Origin: Bacillota bacterium
GTDB taxonomy: Bacteria > Bacillota > Bacilli > Paenibacillales > NBRC-103111
Assembly: GCA_023388055.1 (NCBI GenBank)
Contig: JAEWGW010000025.1
Location: 124,001 to 188,000 of the forward strand
Reading direction: 5' to 3'
Length of the DNA stretch: 64,000 nucleotides
The notes beneath the pieces were generated by a model. That model was not told where the DNA came from, did no database searches, and saw only the letters and a program-made list of their open reading frames with translations. A program made the position numbers and the translations under genes. This document shows, in pieces, positions 41,195-50,028 of the stretch. Position 1 is the stretch's first letter. Each line of letters starts with the position of its first letter.

Positions 41195-42928
41195 TTGGAC
41201 AAGCTGACCGTCGCAACATTGCACGCCATGTACCGGAGCAAAAAGATCACTCCTCACGCATTGATCCAGGGGATCATTGAAAAGACGGAGCGGGACAGTG
41301 CCTTCCATATCTGGATTACGCCCCCGTCAATGGATTTCATTCAGCCTTATCTGGATGCGCTGGCGCACAAGGCTCCCGGTGATCATCCCTTATGGGGAAT
41401 CCCGTTTGCAATTAAGGACAATATCGATCTGGCCGGTGTGCCCACAACGGCAGCCTGTCCGGCTTTTACGTATATCCCGGACCGGAGCGCCGGAATCGTG
41501 GAGCGGCTCATTGAAGCGGGAGCCATCCCGTTAGGCAAAACCAACCTGGACCAGTTCGCCACCGGGCTGGTGGGTACCCGCAGCCCCTACGGAGAAACCG
41601 GGAATGCTCTGAAGCCGGAGCTGATCAGCGGGGGCTCCAGCTCCGGCTCTGCGGTTTCTGTTGCCAGGGGGCAGGCGGTTTTCTCCTTGGGCACAGATAC
41701 CGCCGGCTCCGGCAGGGTTCCCGCTGCGCTGAATAATTTGGTGGGCTACAAGTCCTCCATCGGAGACTGGCCCGTAGATGGTGTTGTGCCCGCCTGCGCC
41801 AGCCTGGATTGTGTCACGGTGTTCGCCAATTCCCTCGACGATGCGTATCTGGTGGATTCCGTCATCCGCAGGGATATCCGGGAGGGTGGCAGCAATCCCA
41901 TCCGCCAGGCCATTCCGGCGGTTAAGCCGCTGAAGCTGCTGCTGCCCCGGGAGCCGCTGGTGTTTTACGGGCCATACAAGGAGATGTACCGCAGCGCCTG
42001 GGTCAAGGCGGTCAAACGGCTGGAGCAATGCGGAATTCCGCTGGAATACATCAATTGCACCCTGTTTAATGAAGTGTCGTCTATTCTGTATGACGGTCCG
42101 TGGATTGCGGAACGGTGGTCTGATTTGGGCGCTTTTGTGGACGCTCATCCCGGTGAGATTTTCCCGGTCACGGAGACCATCCTCCGTTCCTCCCAGGAGA
42201 AGGGATATGATGCAGCTTCGGTATTCACCGCCCAGCATCAGCTGCGTGAATACAAGAAGCAATCCGATGCCCTGCTGCAGGGGGCGGTACTTGTAATGCC
42301 TACCTGTGGCGGAACCTACACTCGGGAGGACGTAGCTGCCTCCCCGATAGCAGCCAACAGTGATATGGGGATCTATACCAACCACTGCAACCTGCTGGAT
42401 TTGTCGGCCATTGCCCTGCCCTCCGATTATGCGGATATCCAGCTTCCCTTCGGCATCACCATGTTCGCCCTGCGGGGGCAGGACAGCCTCTTGAAGGGCG
42501 CGGCCGTCCAGTTTATGCAGACCGATTCCATGGAGCTTGCCGTATGCGGCTTGCATATGAGGGGCTTTCCCCTGGAGCGCCAGCTTCTCGATTGCGGGGC
42601 AGCCTTCATCCGCCAGGATTGGACAGATCCCTCCTACCGGCTTCTGCGGCTGGATACACATCCGTCCAAACCGGGTTTGATCCGCTCCGGGCAAGGAGGC
42701 TCCATCGAGCTGGAGGTGTGGCGGATTCCGGTGCACCGGCTGGGCGAATTTATCCGCATGGTGCCCGCTCCTTTGGGCCTTGGCAAAATCCGGCTGCAAA
42801 ACGGCGAAGAAATCACCGGCTTCTTATGTGAGCCTTATGTGGAGCAGAGCAGTGAGGATATTACCCGCTACGGAGGCTGGGCAGCCGCAGAAGCGGCCCG
42901 CTTGGGCGAAAGAACGGTTACCGGCTGA
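41195..42928 (+). CDS. atzF: Allophanate hydrolase
   Basis: Amidase-signature enzyme that hydrolyses allophanate to carbon dioxide and ammonia. The catalytic triad is Lys74 (FAIKDNID), Ser149 (GGSSSGSA) and Ser172 (GTDTAGSGRVP). After the amidase domain (to about residue 440) a C-terminal domain typical of allophanate hydrolases follows (VCGLHMRGFPLERQLL, GLGKIRLQNGEEITGFL), which sets it apart from generic amidases. It is not fused to a carboxylase. TTG 41195 has gagaggagggg upstream. It is first of nine closely spaced plus-strand genes and is divergent from the two DUF1989 genes. Confidence 0.92.
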   Translation: MDKLTVATLHAMYRSKKITPHALIQGIIEKTERDSAFHIWITPPSMDFIQPYLDALAHKAPGDHPLWGIPFAIKDNIDLAGVPTTAACPAFTYIPDRSAGIVERLIEAGAIPLGKTNLDQFATGLVGTRSPYGETGNALKPELISGGSSSGSAVSVARGQAVFSLGTDTAGSGRVPAALNNLVGYKSSIGDWPVDGVVPACASLDCVTVFANSLDDAYLVDSVIRRDIREGGSNPIRQAIPAVKPLKLLLPREPLVFYGPYKEMYRSAWVKAVKRLEQCGIPLEYINCTLFNEVSSILYDGPWIAERWSDLGAFVDAHPGEIFPVTETILRSSQEKGYDAASVFTAQHQLREYKKQSDALLQGAVLVMPTCGGTYTREDVAASPIAANSDMGIYTNHCNLLDLSAIALPSDYADIQLPFGITMFALRGQDSLLKGAAVQFMQTDSMELAVCGLHMRGFPLERQLLDCGAAFIRQDWTDPSYRLLRLDTHPSKPGLIRSGQGGSIELEVWRIPVHRLGEFIRMVPAPLGLGKIRLQNGEEITGFLCEPYVEQSSEDITRYGGWAAAEAARLGERTVTG

Positions 42929-42988
42929 CGCTTCGGCTATGCCGGATGTTGATCCGAATCTGCAGCGGTGAACAAAGGGGGGGAAGCG

Positions 42989-44626
42989 ATGAAGCAGGAA
43001 CCGGCTGCTGCAGCAGCGCCGGAGCAGGACCCGTTGGCCTTCCGGTGCAAGGATTTGTTCCATATGCAGTCTCTGCCTGACTTGAAGCTGTTGGCCGGTG
43101 AAGGGAATGTCGGCAATGTCATCAGCCGGGTCAACATTATGGAGGTGCCCGATATTGAGAATTGGGCTCAGGCCCATGAATTTCTGGTGACCACCGGCTA
43201 CTCCCACCAATACAATATGGACGCTTTCCTGGAGATCATCCCGAAGCTTGTGGAACGGAAGGTGGCCGCCTTGGGGATCAAGCCCAAACGGTTCATCGCG
43301 GATATCCCCGAGCCGATTATTGCATGTGCCGAAGCCAACGGCTTGCCTTTGTTCGAGCTGCCGGAATCCACCATTTTCTCCAATGTGGTGCGGGAGGTAA
43401 TGGAGAAGGTCATCACCCTTGAAACCCGAAATGTGCTCCTGCTGCAGCAGCGGCTGGAGCAGGTATCGGAGCTGATGCTGCACGGCGGCAAGATGCCGCA
43501 GATTCTGGAAACCATCGAGGATATGATCGGCAATCCGATTTGTATCGTTGATGCCGGAGGACGCCTTATCACCTCCCAGGCGCATGTGGACTTTTTCCAA
43601 GCCATTCACCGGTTTATGGGAGATTTTGATTCCCGTTCCTCCCCCAGACACATCAAGCGGGCCGTCCCTGCCGAGGCTTCCGGCAGCCGGGAGCTTCAGC
43701 TTCACCTGTTCAACCTGTGGGAGACGGAAAAGGATCCGATTTTTGTGGTGGTAGCGGAGAAGGACGGAATCTGCACCGAGATTGATCTGTCTACCGTATC
43801 CCGCATCCTGCCGCTTGTGAATATCCGGCTGAGCGGGGAAAACACCTACAAGCTGGTTAAGGCCAAATATTTTGATGATTTCCTGAAGGATTGGCTTACG
43901 GGCGTGATTCCCAGCACAGAGGACCTGGATATCAAGGGCCGACTTTATGACTGCTGCAATCTATCCGGGGCCCGTTACCGGGTAGCCATCGTGAAGTTTC
44001 ATGCTGCTTCCCCGCCTGTCCCTGATGGGGCCATGCTGGCGGAGTTGAATCAAATGGCCTCCAGCAGCGCTTTGTTTACCAGCATCGGCGGCAAGCTGGC
44101 CGCGATTCTGCCGCAAGCTCCCAACACTGCTTTCGATCAGAACGGATTTGATTCACTGTTGGACATCATTGCGGCGACAAGCGACACAGCGGATTTTTCC
44201 CTCTGTATCGGAGAGGAGAGCGGGCCTCTGGCCTTGCGGGAGGGATATATCGATGCGGAAAGCCTGTACACGGCCTCCTGCATCACCAACAAAAACGGCA
44301 GGGTTATCACCTGGGATGAATTGGGGATCTACTCCGTACTGAGTCTTTTGCCCAAACATGCCATCGTGGACAAATTCCTCAACCGTTATGTGATGCCCTT
44401 GGTCCGGTATGATGAAGCCCATCATTCCAGCCTGGTGAAAACCATGAAAAGCTACTTCGAAACAGGCTGCAACATGAAGCTGACCGCAGGTGCCATGTTC
44501 ACCCACTACAACACGATAGTGTACCGCATTGAGAAGGTAAAATCGCTGCTTGGCATTTCGTTTGACGATCCGGAGGTGCGGCTTAAGCTGCAGCTGGGCC
44601 TCAAGATTTATGAAATGGGCGAATAA
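42989..44626 (+). CDS. PucR-family transcriptional regulator
   Basis: A 545-residue regulator: N-terminal PucR domain (CKDLFHMQSLPDLKLLAGEG, EHELVTTGYS-like FLVTTGYS, LGIKPKRF), a central region, and a C-terminal PucR-type helix-turn-helix (KTMKSYFETGCNMKLTAGAM, HYNTIVYRIEKV). Relatives control purine and other nitrogen-compound catabolism. ATG 42989 follows aaaggggggg at good distance and is preferred over GTG 42968. Its place inside the operon suggests it senses the nitrogen substrate or an intermediate, and it is the best candidate to bind the paired sites at 40897 and 41136. Confidence 0.88.
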   Translation: MKQEPAAAAAPEQDPLAFRCKDLFHMQSLPDLKLLAGEGNVGNVISRVNIMEVPDIENWAQAHEFLVTTGYSHQYNMDAFLEIIPKLVERKVAALGIKPKRFIADIPEPIIACAEANGLPLFELPESTIFSNVVREVMEKVITLETRNVLLLQQRLEQVSELMLHGGKMPQILETIEDMIGNPICIVDAGGRLITSQAHVDFFQAIHRFMGDFDSRSSPRHIKRAVPAEASGSRELQLHLFNLWETEKDPIFVVVAEKDGICTEIDLSTVSRILPLVNIRLSGENTYKLVKAKYFDDFLKDWLTGVIPSTEDLDIKGRLYDCCNLSGARYRVAIVKFHAASPPVPDGAMLAELNQMASSSALFTSIGGKLAAILPQAPNTAFDQNGFDSLLDIIAATSDTADFSLCIGEESGPLALREGYIDAESLYTASCITNKNGRVITWDELGIYSVLSLLPKHAIVDKFLNRYVMPLVRYDEAHHSSLVKTMKSYFETGCNMKLTAGAMFTHYNTIVYRIEKVKSLLGISFDDPEVRLKLQLGLKIYEMGE

Positions 44627-44680
44627 CGCAAATTGAGGCTGCGGCGGTTTTTGCGCGCAGCTTCCAAGGGGGAGAACTGT

Positions 44681-45487
44681 ATGAATCATCAAAATCCGCT
44701 GCGGATGCTGTTCCGGATACGCCGGGAGGTTCCACCACGATTGTATAACTCCATTATGGTGGTAACCTTTCTGATGCTGATAGCGCTTTGGTATGTGGGC
44801 AGCAATTTTTCCGGTATTAACCCGATTTTTCTGCCTACCCCTCAGGCCACCTTCAGCTATTTGTTCAAAATTATGAAAAGCGGCACCCTGTGGAATGATG
44901 TGGCCATCAGCTGCTACCGGGTTTTTATGGGATTTCTGATTGCCGTGGCCATCGGTGTTCCTCTGGGGCTTTTATCCGGCGCTTATAAGCTGGTGAATGC
45001 AGTCTTGAAGCCGTTGATTGAATTCTTCCGTTATCTTCCCGTTTCCGCCCTGATTCCCCTCATTATGGTCTGGACCGGTGTTGGCGAAAAAGCCAAAATC
45101 ACCATCATTGTCATCGGTGCCGTATTCTCCATGACCGCCATGATTACCGACATTGTGAAGAACATCCAGATTGACCTGATCAATACCGCCTATACCCTGG
45201 GCGCCTCCCAAGGCCAGGTGATCCGCAGCGTCATTATTCCGGCGATTATGCCGAATGTGATGGATACCATGCGGATGGTGATGGGCTGGGCATGGACCTA
45301 TCTGATTATGGCGGAGATGCTTGCCTCCAGCTCCGGTCTGGGCTACAGCATCATGATTGCCGAGCGTTTCATGAAAACCTATGTCATTTTCTCCGGCATC
45401 TTCGTCATCGGTCTCCTGGGCCTGCTCTTCGACCGTCTGTTTGCCTACATCAACAAGCTTCTGTTCCACTGGGCGGAGGATGTATAG
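44681..45487 (+). CDS. NitT/TauT-type ABC transporter permease
   Basis: Inner-membrane subunit of an importer for small nitrogen- or sulfur-containing compounds. About six transmembrane helices and the cytoplasmic loop AYTLGASQGQVIRSVIIPAIMP (split here as the EAA-type motif) mark the BPD_transp_1 fold. It is 268 residues long with a good site (aagggggag). Together with the ATPase (next gene) and the lipoprotein at 47739 it makes a full importer; a MATE gene is inserted between them. Confidence 0.9.
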   Translation: MNHQNPLRMLFRIRREVPPRLYNSIMVVTFLMLIALWYVGSNFSGINPIFLPTPQATFSYLFKIMKSGTLWNDVAISCYRVFMGFLIAVAIGVPLGLLSGAYKLVNAVLKPLIEFFRYLPVSALIPLIMVWTGVGEKAKITIIVIGAVFSMTAMITDIVKNIQIDLINTAYTLGASQGQVIRSVIIPAIMPNVMDTMRMVMGWAWTYLIMAEMLASSSGLGYSIMIAERFMKTYVIFSGIFVIGLLGLLFDRLFAYINKLLFHWAEDV

Positions 45488-45520
45488 TCCACCCGGACAT
45501 CATATAAGGGGGCGGGCCAC

Positions 45521-46324
45521 ATGGCGCTGCAAGCATCAACAGCCAAAATTTCCTGCAAGCAACTGAACAAAATCTACCGGTCCAAACGTATGGAAACCTT
45601 CGCGCTGCAGGATATCAACATGGACATTGCCGACAATGAATTCATCTGTGTGGTCGGGCCCTCAGGCTGCGGCAAATCCACTTTGTTGCGGATCTTCGCC
45701 GGACTGGATGAGGCCACCTCCGGGGATATCATGCTGGACAACCGGATTATGACTGGACCGGGAGCGGACCGGGGGATGGTGTTCCAGGCGTATACCCTGT
45801 TTCCCTGGCTGACCGTGGAGGCGAATATCCGCTTCGGGCTGAAGCTGAAGAAGCTGCCCAAGGAGGAGGCGGACCGGATTGTGGACAAATATCTACATCT
45901 GGTGGGCCTGACCGATTTCCGGAACCGGCTGCCCAAGGTGCTGTCGGGGGGGATGAAGCAGCGGGTGGCTATTGCCAGAGCCTTGGCCAACAGTCCTGAG
46001 GTGCTCCTGATGGACGAACCCTTCGGGGCTCTGGACCCCGATACGAAGGGAAATATGCAGCTGCAGCTGCGGGAGCTGTGGGAGAAGGAGAAGCATACGG
46101 TCATTTTTATCACCCATGATATTGAAGAAGCAGTTTTTCTGTCCCAGCGGGTGTATGTGATGAGTGCACGGCCCGGACGGATCATCGCTGACATACCGGT
46201 GGATCTTCCAGCCAAGCGGGAATTGGAGCTGAAGGACACACCCGAATTTATCCGCATCCGCAAAAAAATTCACAGCCTGCTCCACTCCGGTGATTTCGGG
46301 AATGCCTCTTATGCGGAAGCCTAA
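45521..46324 (+). CDS. NitT/TauT-type ABC transporter ATP-binding protein
   Basis: Energises the importer. Walker A GPSGCGKST (about residues 48-56), Q-loop region GMVFQAYTLFPWLTV, signature LSGGMKQR, Walker B VLLMDEPFGALD and switch His in FITHD are all intact. It is 267 residues long. The last 23 bases overlap the MATE gene. Confidence 0.93.
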   Translation: MALQASTAKISCKQLNKIYRSKRMETFALQDINMDIADNEFICVVGPSGCGKSTLLRIFAGLDEATSGDIMLDNRIMTGPGADRGMVFQAYTLFPWLTVEANIRFGLKLKKLPKEEADRIVDKYLHLVGLTDFRNRLPKVLSGGMKQRVAIARALANSPEVLLMDEPFGALDPDTKGNMQLQLRELWEKEKHTVIFITHDIEEAVFLSQRVYVMSARPGRIIADIPVDLPAKRELELKDTPEFIRIRKKIHSLLHSGDFGNASYAEA

Positions 46325-47684
46325 GCTCCTCGCCACCTTCCGGGAGGATATGCCCTTTCTCAAAAGCTTCCTTCTGTTGTCGCTGCCCATCGGCCTCCAG
46401 AGTATGGTCACCAGCATCACCAACGCCATCAGCTCCCTGATGGTAGGCCAGCTCGGGGATTTGCATGTATCCGCCACCAGCCTGGCAGGGCAGGTATTCT
46501 TTATTCTGAGCCTCGTTATTGTAGGGATTGTCAGCGGAGTGACCATCTTCCTGGCCCAGTTCTACGGCAAGGGGGATAAGGAGAGCCTGAACCGCGCGTC
46601 CGCCCTGGGTTTTTCGTTTATTGTGGGTGCCAGCGTCTTGTTTACCGCTATCGGGCTGTTGGTTCCCGAGCAGGTGCTGTACCTGTTCTCCAAGGAAGCG
46701 GCTGTGGTGGAGCCGGCTGCCCGTTACCTGAACATTGTATGTCTGAGCTACTTGCCTACGGGTATCTCCCTTGCGTGTACCATGGTATTCCGCAACATTG
46801 GCCGTCCCGGCTTTCCCCTGCGGGTCACCTTGTTCACCATCGTGGTGAATGTCGCTCTCGGCTATGTGCTGATTTTTGGCAAGCTGGGTCTGCCGGAGCT
46901 GGGAATCAACGGGGCCGCTTACGCCCTTGTGGCGGCACGGCTTGTGGAAATGCTTATTATGGTGTACATGCTGTACTTCCGCTGCAGGGAATTCGCTCCG
47001 AGGCTGTCCCATCTGCTGGCCATCCGCAAGCCGTTTTTTGCCCTGATCTTCAAAACCTCCTTCCCGGTTATCCTGAACGAAACCATATGGAGCATCGGCT
47101 ATGCGTTGTACAGTGTGGTTTTTTACCATATGGGCTACGAGGTGGGGGCGGCAGTGGGCATCGCCAAGGTGCTGGAGCAGCTGCTGATTGCTTTTTTTAT
47201 CGGCACCGGGCATGCCTCCGCCATTCTGCTGGGACAGACCATCGGGGAGGGCAACCGGGACAAGGCGCCCTATTACGTCAAACGGATGGAAGCCTATACG
47301 GCTATGTTCGGTATTCTCATTGGTCTTCTGCTCATCGGGCTCTCCCCGCTGATTCTCCTGCTGTACCAGGGAATTTCTCCGCAGGTGAAGGAATATGTGC
47401 TCCTGCTTCTGTTCTATATGGCCCTGATTATGCCGGTCAAGGGTATGAACTTCGTCCACATTATGGGGACGCTGCGGGCGGGAGGCGATACGAAGATGTG
47501 CATGGTGATCGACAATGTCACCCTCTGGTGCCTGTCTTTGCCCCTGACCTTCCTGACCGGATATGCCCTGGGCTTCGGAATCGAAGCGGTGTTCCTGTTC
47601 GTCATCCTGGATGACATCTGCAAATATGTACTGGTCCGGCTGCGTATACGGAGTGACAAGTGGATCCGCAATCTGGTGAGCTAA
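46302..47684 (+). CDS. MATE-family efflux transporter
   Basis: Twelve-helix cation/drug antiporter of the MATE family (about 460 residues; LPIGLQSMVTSITNAISSLM, SLVIVGIVSGVTIFLAQF, ELGINGAAYALVAARL). Several starts are possible (46290 GTG, 46302, 46311); 46302 fits GGTGAT best. It overlaps the ATPase gene and precedes the binding protein, so it is part of the operon, an unusual insertion. MATE proteins export organic cations; it may remove excess or toxic cationic substrate (such as guanidine-type compounds) or be unrelated to the pathway. Confidence 0.88.
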   Translation: MPLMRKPKLLATFREDMPFLKSFLLLSLPIGLQSMVTSITNAISSLMVGQLGDLHVSATSLAGQVFFILSLVIVGIVSGVTIFLAQFYGKGDKESLNRASALGFSFIVGASVLFTAIGLLVPEQVLYLFSKEAAVVEPAARYLNIVCLSYLPTGISLACTMVFRNIGRPGFPLRVTLFTIVVNVALGYVLIFGKLGLPELGINGAAYALVAARLVEMLIMVYMLYFRCREFAPRLSHLLAIRKPFFALIFKTSFPVILNETIWSIGYALYSVVFYHMGYEVGAAVGIAKVLEQLLIAFFIGTGHASAILLGQTIGEGNRDKAPYYVKRMEAYTAMFGILIGLLLIGLSPLILLLYQGISPQVKEYVLLLLFYMALIMPVKGMNFVHIMGTLRAGGDTKMCMVIDNVTLWCLSLPLTFLTGYALGFGIEAVFLFVILDDICKYVLVRLRIRSDKWIRNLVS

Positions 47685-47738
47685 CTTGCCGGATTTTGAT
47701 CAATCATACAAAGAAACCAAATGGAGGCGAGTGGAATC

Positions 47739-48797
47739 ATGATGGGACAAAAGGGATTGAAGTGGAAACAAAGCGGCGCTGTGCTGCTGGCGGGTGCGGT
47801 TCTGATGTTTGGCCTGGCCGGCTGCGGCGCCAACGAAACGGCCTCCGGGAATGCTTCCTCCGCATCAGGCTCCAAGCCAAATGCTCCGGTGGAGGTCAAA
47901 ACCGCATACGCCCCCTTTATCGGCGGCATCGGCGTGTATGCGCTGGACCGCAAAAAAATTGACCTGGACCATAATGTGGATTTGAAAATCGGCGCCTTCG
48001 GAGCCACCTCCCCCTTAATGAGCATCATGACCGGAGATGTGGACATTGCGTTTACCACGCTGCAGTCCTATCTGGTTTCTGTAAATGCTTTGGTGGAGGA
48101 GGGTTCGGATATATCTACCCTGCCCCGGATTGTCTATCTGCATAATGCGTCTACAGGGGCGGACGGGATTGTAGGCGACGCCAGCATTCAGTCGGTGGTG
48201 GGTCTGAAGGGAAAGAAGGTAACCGCGCAGTATGGGGAGGTTACCCATTATATGCTGGCCAAGGCCTTGTCCACTGCGGGTCTTAGCATCAGTGATGTCA
48301 ACCTGGTTGACATGAGCCCGGGCAAGGGCGGAGCCGCCTTCGTGGCAGGCAGTGTGGAGGCCGCTACCACCTTCGAGCCGTATCTCTCCCAAGGCACCAC
48401 CTCCCGCAAGGGCAAAATCATTATCTCCACGGCAGATGCTGCCTTGAACAATACGATTCTGGACGTGGTTGTGGTCTCCGCCAAAAATGCCAAGGACAAG
48501 CCGGAATGGCTGGCCAACACCTTAAAGGCGGTGGAGGATGCCACGCAATATGTGAATAAGGATCTGGATGACGCCGCCAAATTGACGGCAGACGATCTGA
48601 AGGTCAGCGCCGAGGAAGTGAAGGCGATGTATCCAACCGTCCATCTGTATACCCTGTCCGACAACCATGAGGGCATGAAGGACGGCGGCTGGCTGTACAG
48701 CACCATGGATGATGTGGTCCAATTCTATTCGTCCATCGGGATTATCAAAAAGCCTTTTGATGTGAAGCAGCTGGTATCCAAGGACTTCTTGTGGTAA
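47739..48797 (+). CDS. NitT/TauT-type substrate-binding lipoprotein
   Basis: Binding protein of the importer: clear lipobox (FGLAGCGAN), then a two-lobe periplasmic-binding fold (KTAYAPFIGGIGVYALDRK, GDVDIAFTTLQSYL, GLKGKKVTAQYGEVTHYML, AATTFEPYLSQGT). Relatives bind nitrate, taurine, thiamine precursors, urea- or guanidine-like compounds; the ligand cannot be fixed from sequence. ATG 47739 has ggaggcgagtgg upstream. Confidence 0.9.
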   Translation: MMGQKGLKWKQSGAVLLAGAVLMFGLAGCGANETASGNASSASGSKPNAPVEVKTAYAPFIGGIGVYALDRKKIDLDHNVDLKIGAFGATSPLMSIMTGDVDIAFTTLQSYLVSVNALVEEGSDISTLPRIVYLHNASTGADGIVGDASIQSVVGLKGKKVTAQYGEVTHYMLAKALSTAGLSISDVNLVDMSPGKGGAAFVAGSVEAATTFEPYLSQGTTSRKGKIIISTADAALNNTILDVVVVSAKNAKDKPEWLANTLKAVEDATQYVNKDLDDAAKLTADDLKVSAEEVKAMYPTVHLYTLSDNHEGMKDGGWLYSTMDDVVQFYSSIGIIKKPFDVKQLVSKDFLW

Positions 48798-48842
48798 GAC
48801 CCGGTTCCCCCAAAATTCTGCATGTGTGGAGGCGATTCAACC

Positions 48843-49415
48843 ATGATTACCATTCCGCAAAACAGTGTGTTTATTCTGATTGATGTGCAAAATTCCGACC
48901 CGGCCAAACATCCCCGGGGGTTAACGGAGCGGCGGCTGGCTTATCTGAAGAATGTGGAGCGGGTGACGGACTATTTCCGCAGCCGCGGCGATGTGCCCAT
49001 TGTCCATATCCGGGAGATTCACCGCAAGGATCTGGTGGACTTCGGCCGTGAGCTGGACGGCGCAGAGAACATCCACTGCGTGGAGGGCAATCCGGAGGCG
49101 ACGTATTATGAGCCCACGGCCCCCATTGAAGGGGAATACACTGTGGACAAACGTCGCTACAGCGCCTTCTTCGGGACAGATCTGGAAATTCTGCTGCGCG
49201 GCTTGAAGGCGGAGCACCTGTTCCTGGTGGGAGGCATGACAGATATCTGTGTCCATTACACGGCTATTGATGCCCACCAATACAACTACCATGTCCATGT
49301 GTTCAAGGAAGCCTGCGGCACACCCAGCAGCGAGGAGGTGGCTCAGGCTGCGCTGGACAATATTGAATATTTCCAAACCGGCTCGGTCATCTCTGTAGAG
49401 GATCTGTTCTGTTAA
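48843..49415 (+). CDS. Isochorismatase-like cysteine hydrolase (copy 1)
   Basis: A 190-residue hydrolase of the isochorismatase-like superfamily with triad Asp14 (LIDVQN), Lys103 (VDKRRYSAFF) and Cys136 (GMTDICVHYT). The family includes nicotinamidase, biuret hydrolase, triuret hydrolase and guanylurea hydrolase. The next gene is a clear paralogue. In an operon with allophanate hydrolase and DUF1989 proteins the likeliest role is hydrolysis of an amide in a urea- or guanidine-like compound, but the exact substrate is unknown. ATG 48843 has ggaggcg upstream. Confidence 0.85.
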   Translation: MITIPQNSVFILIDVQNSDPAKHPRGLTERRLAYLKNVERVTDYFRSRGDVPIVHIREIHRKDLVDFGRELDGAENIHCVEGNPEATYYEPTAPIEGEYTVDKRRYSAFFGTDLEILLRGLKAEHLFLVGGMTDICVHYTAIDAHQYNYHVHVFKEACGTPSSEEVAQAALDNIEYFQTGSVISVEDLFC

Positions 49416-49441
49416 ACCCATTAAAGGAAGGAGCTTGAATC

Positions 49442-50011
49442 ATGGCCACTATTCCCGAAAACAGCGCATTGCTTGTAATCGATATTCAAAATGATGTGGA
49501 AAGCGACGCCATTCCGGTGATGGAGGGAGGAACCTGCATGCTGAATTCGCCCAAGGTGATCGGGCATTTCCGCAAGCTGGGGATGCCGGTGATCCAGATC
49601 CGGGAGCTGCACCGGGCAGACTTCAGCGACTTCGGCCGGGAATTAGACGGGGTGGAGAAGGTGCATTGTCTGGAAGGGACGCCGGCGGAGGAATTCCACC
49701 CTCTCACCGCTCCTATCGAAGGGGAGTACATCATCACGAAACGCCGGTACAGCGCCTTCTTCGCCACTGAGCTGGACCTGCTGCTCCGCTGTCTGGGAGT
49801 GAAGAGGCTGTATCTGGTTGGGGGAATGACGGACATCTGCGTCCGGTTCACAGCTGTGGACGCCCACCAGCATGATTACCACTTCCATGTGGTCTCCGAT
49901 GCGGTTGTGGGCACCAGCCGCCAGGCCCACAATATGGCCTTGAAGAACATGGAATATCTGCAGACGGGGGCCAACATCACCACGGAGGATGTGCTGGCGC
50001 TTAGCCGCTAA
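49442..50011 (+). CDS. Isochorismatase-like cysteine hydrolase (copy 2)
   Basis: A 189-residue paralogue of the preceding gene, with triad Asp14 (VIDIQN), Lys100 (ITKRRYSAFF) and Cys133 (GMTDICVRFT). The shared DFGRELDG, TAPIEGEY and VDAHQxxYHxHV-type blocks show a tandem duplication. The two differ in the segment after Asp14 and in the region after the catalytic Cys (EACGTPS against DAVVGTS), where substrate specificity is usually set, so they may act on successive compounds. The ribosome site is aaggaaggag. Confidence 0.85.
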   Translation: MATIPENSALLVIDIQNDVESDAIPVMEGGTCMLNSPKVIGHFRKLGMPVIQIRELHRADFSDFGRELDGVEKVHCLEGTPAEEFHPLTAPIEGEYIITKRRYSAFFATELDLLLRCLGVKRLYLVGGMTDICVRFTAVDAHQHDYHFHVVSDAVVGTSRQAHNMALKNMEYLQTGANITTEDVLALSR

Positions 50012-50028
50012 GCCGAATGGAGCGTATG

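Noticed and set aside
46248..47459. Long minus-strand frame opposite the MATE gene, and similar ones at 41531-42799 and 52202-53239 (plus)
   Set aside because: No family features or ribosome sites; each covers a clear gene on the other strand.
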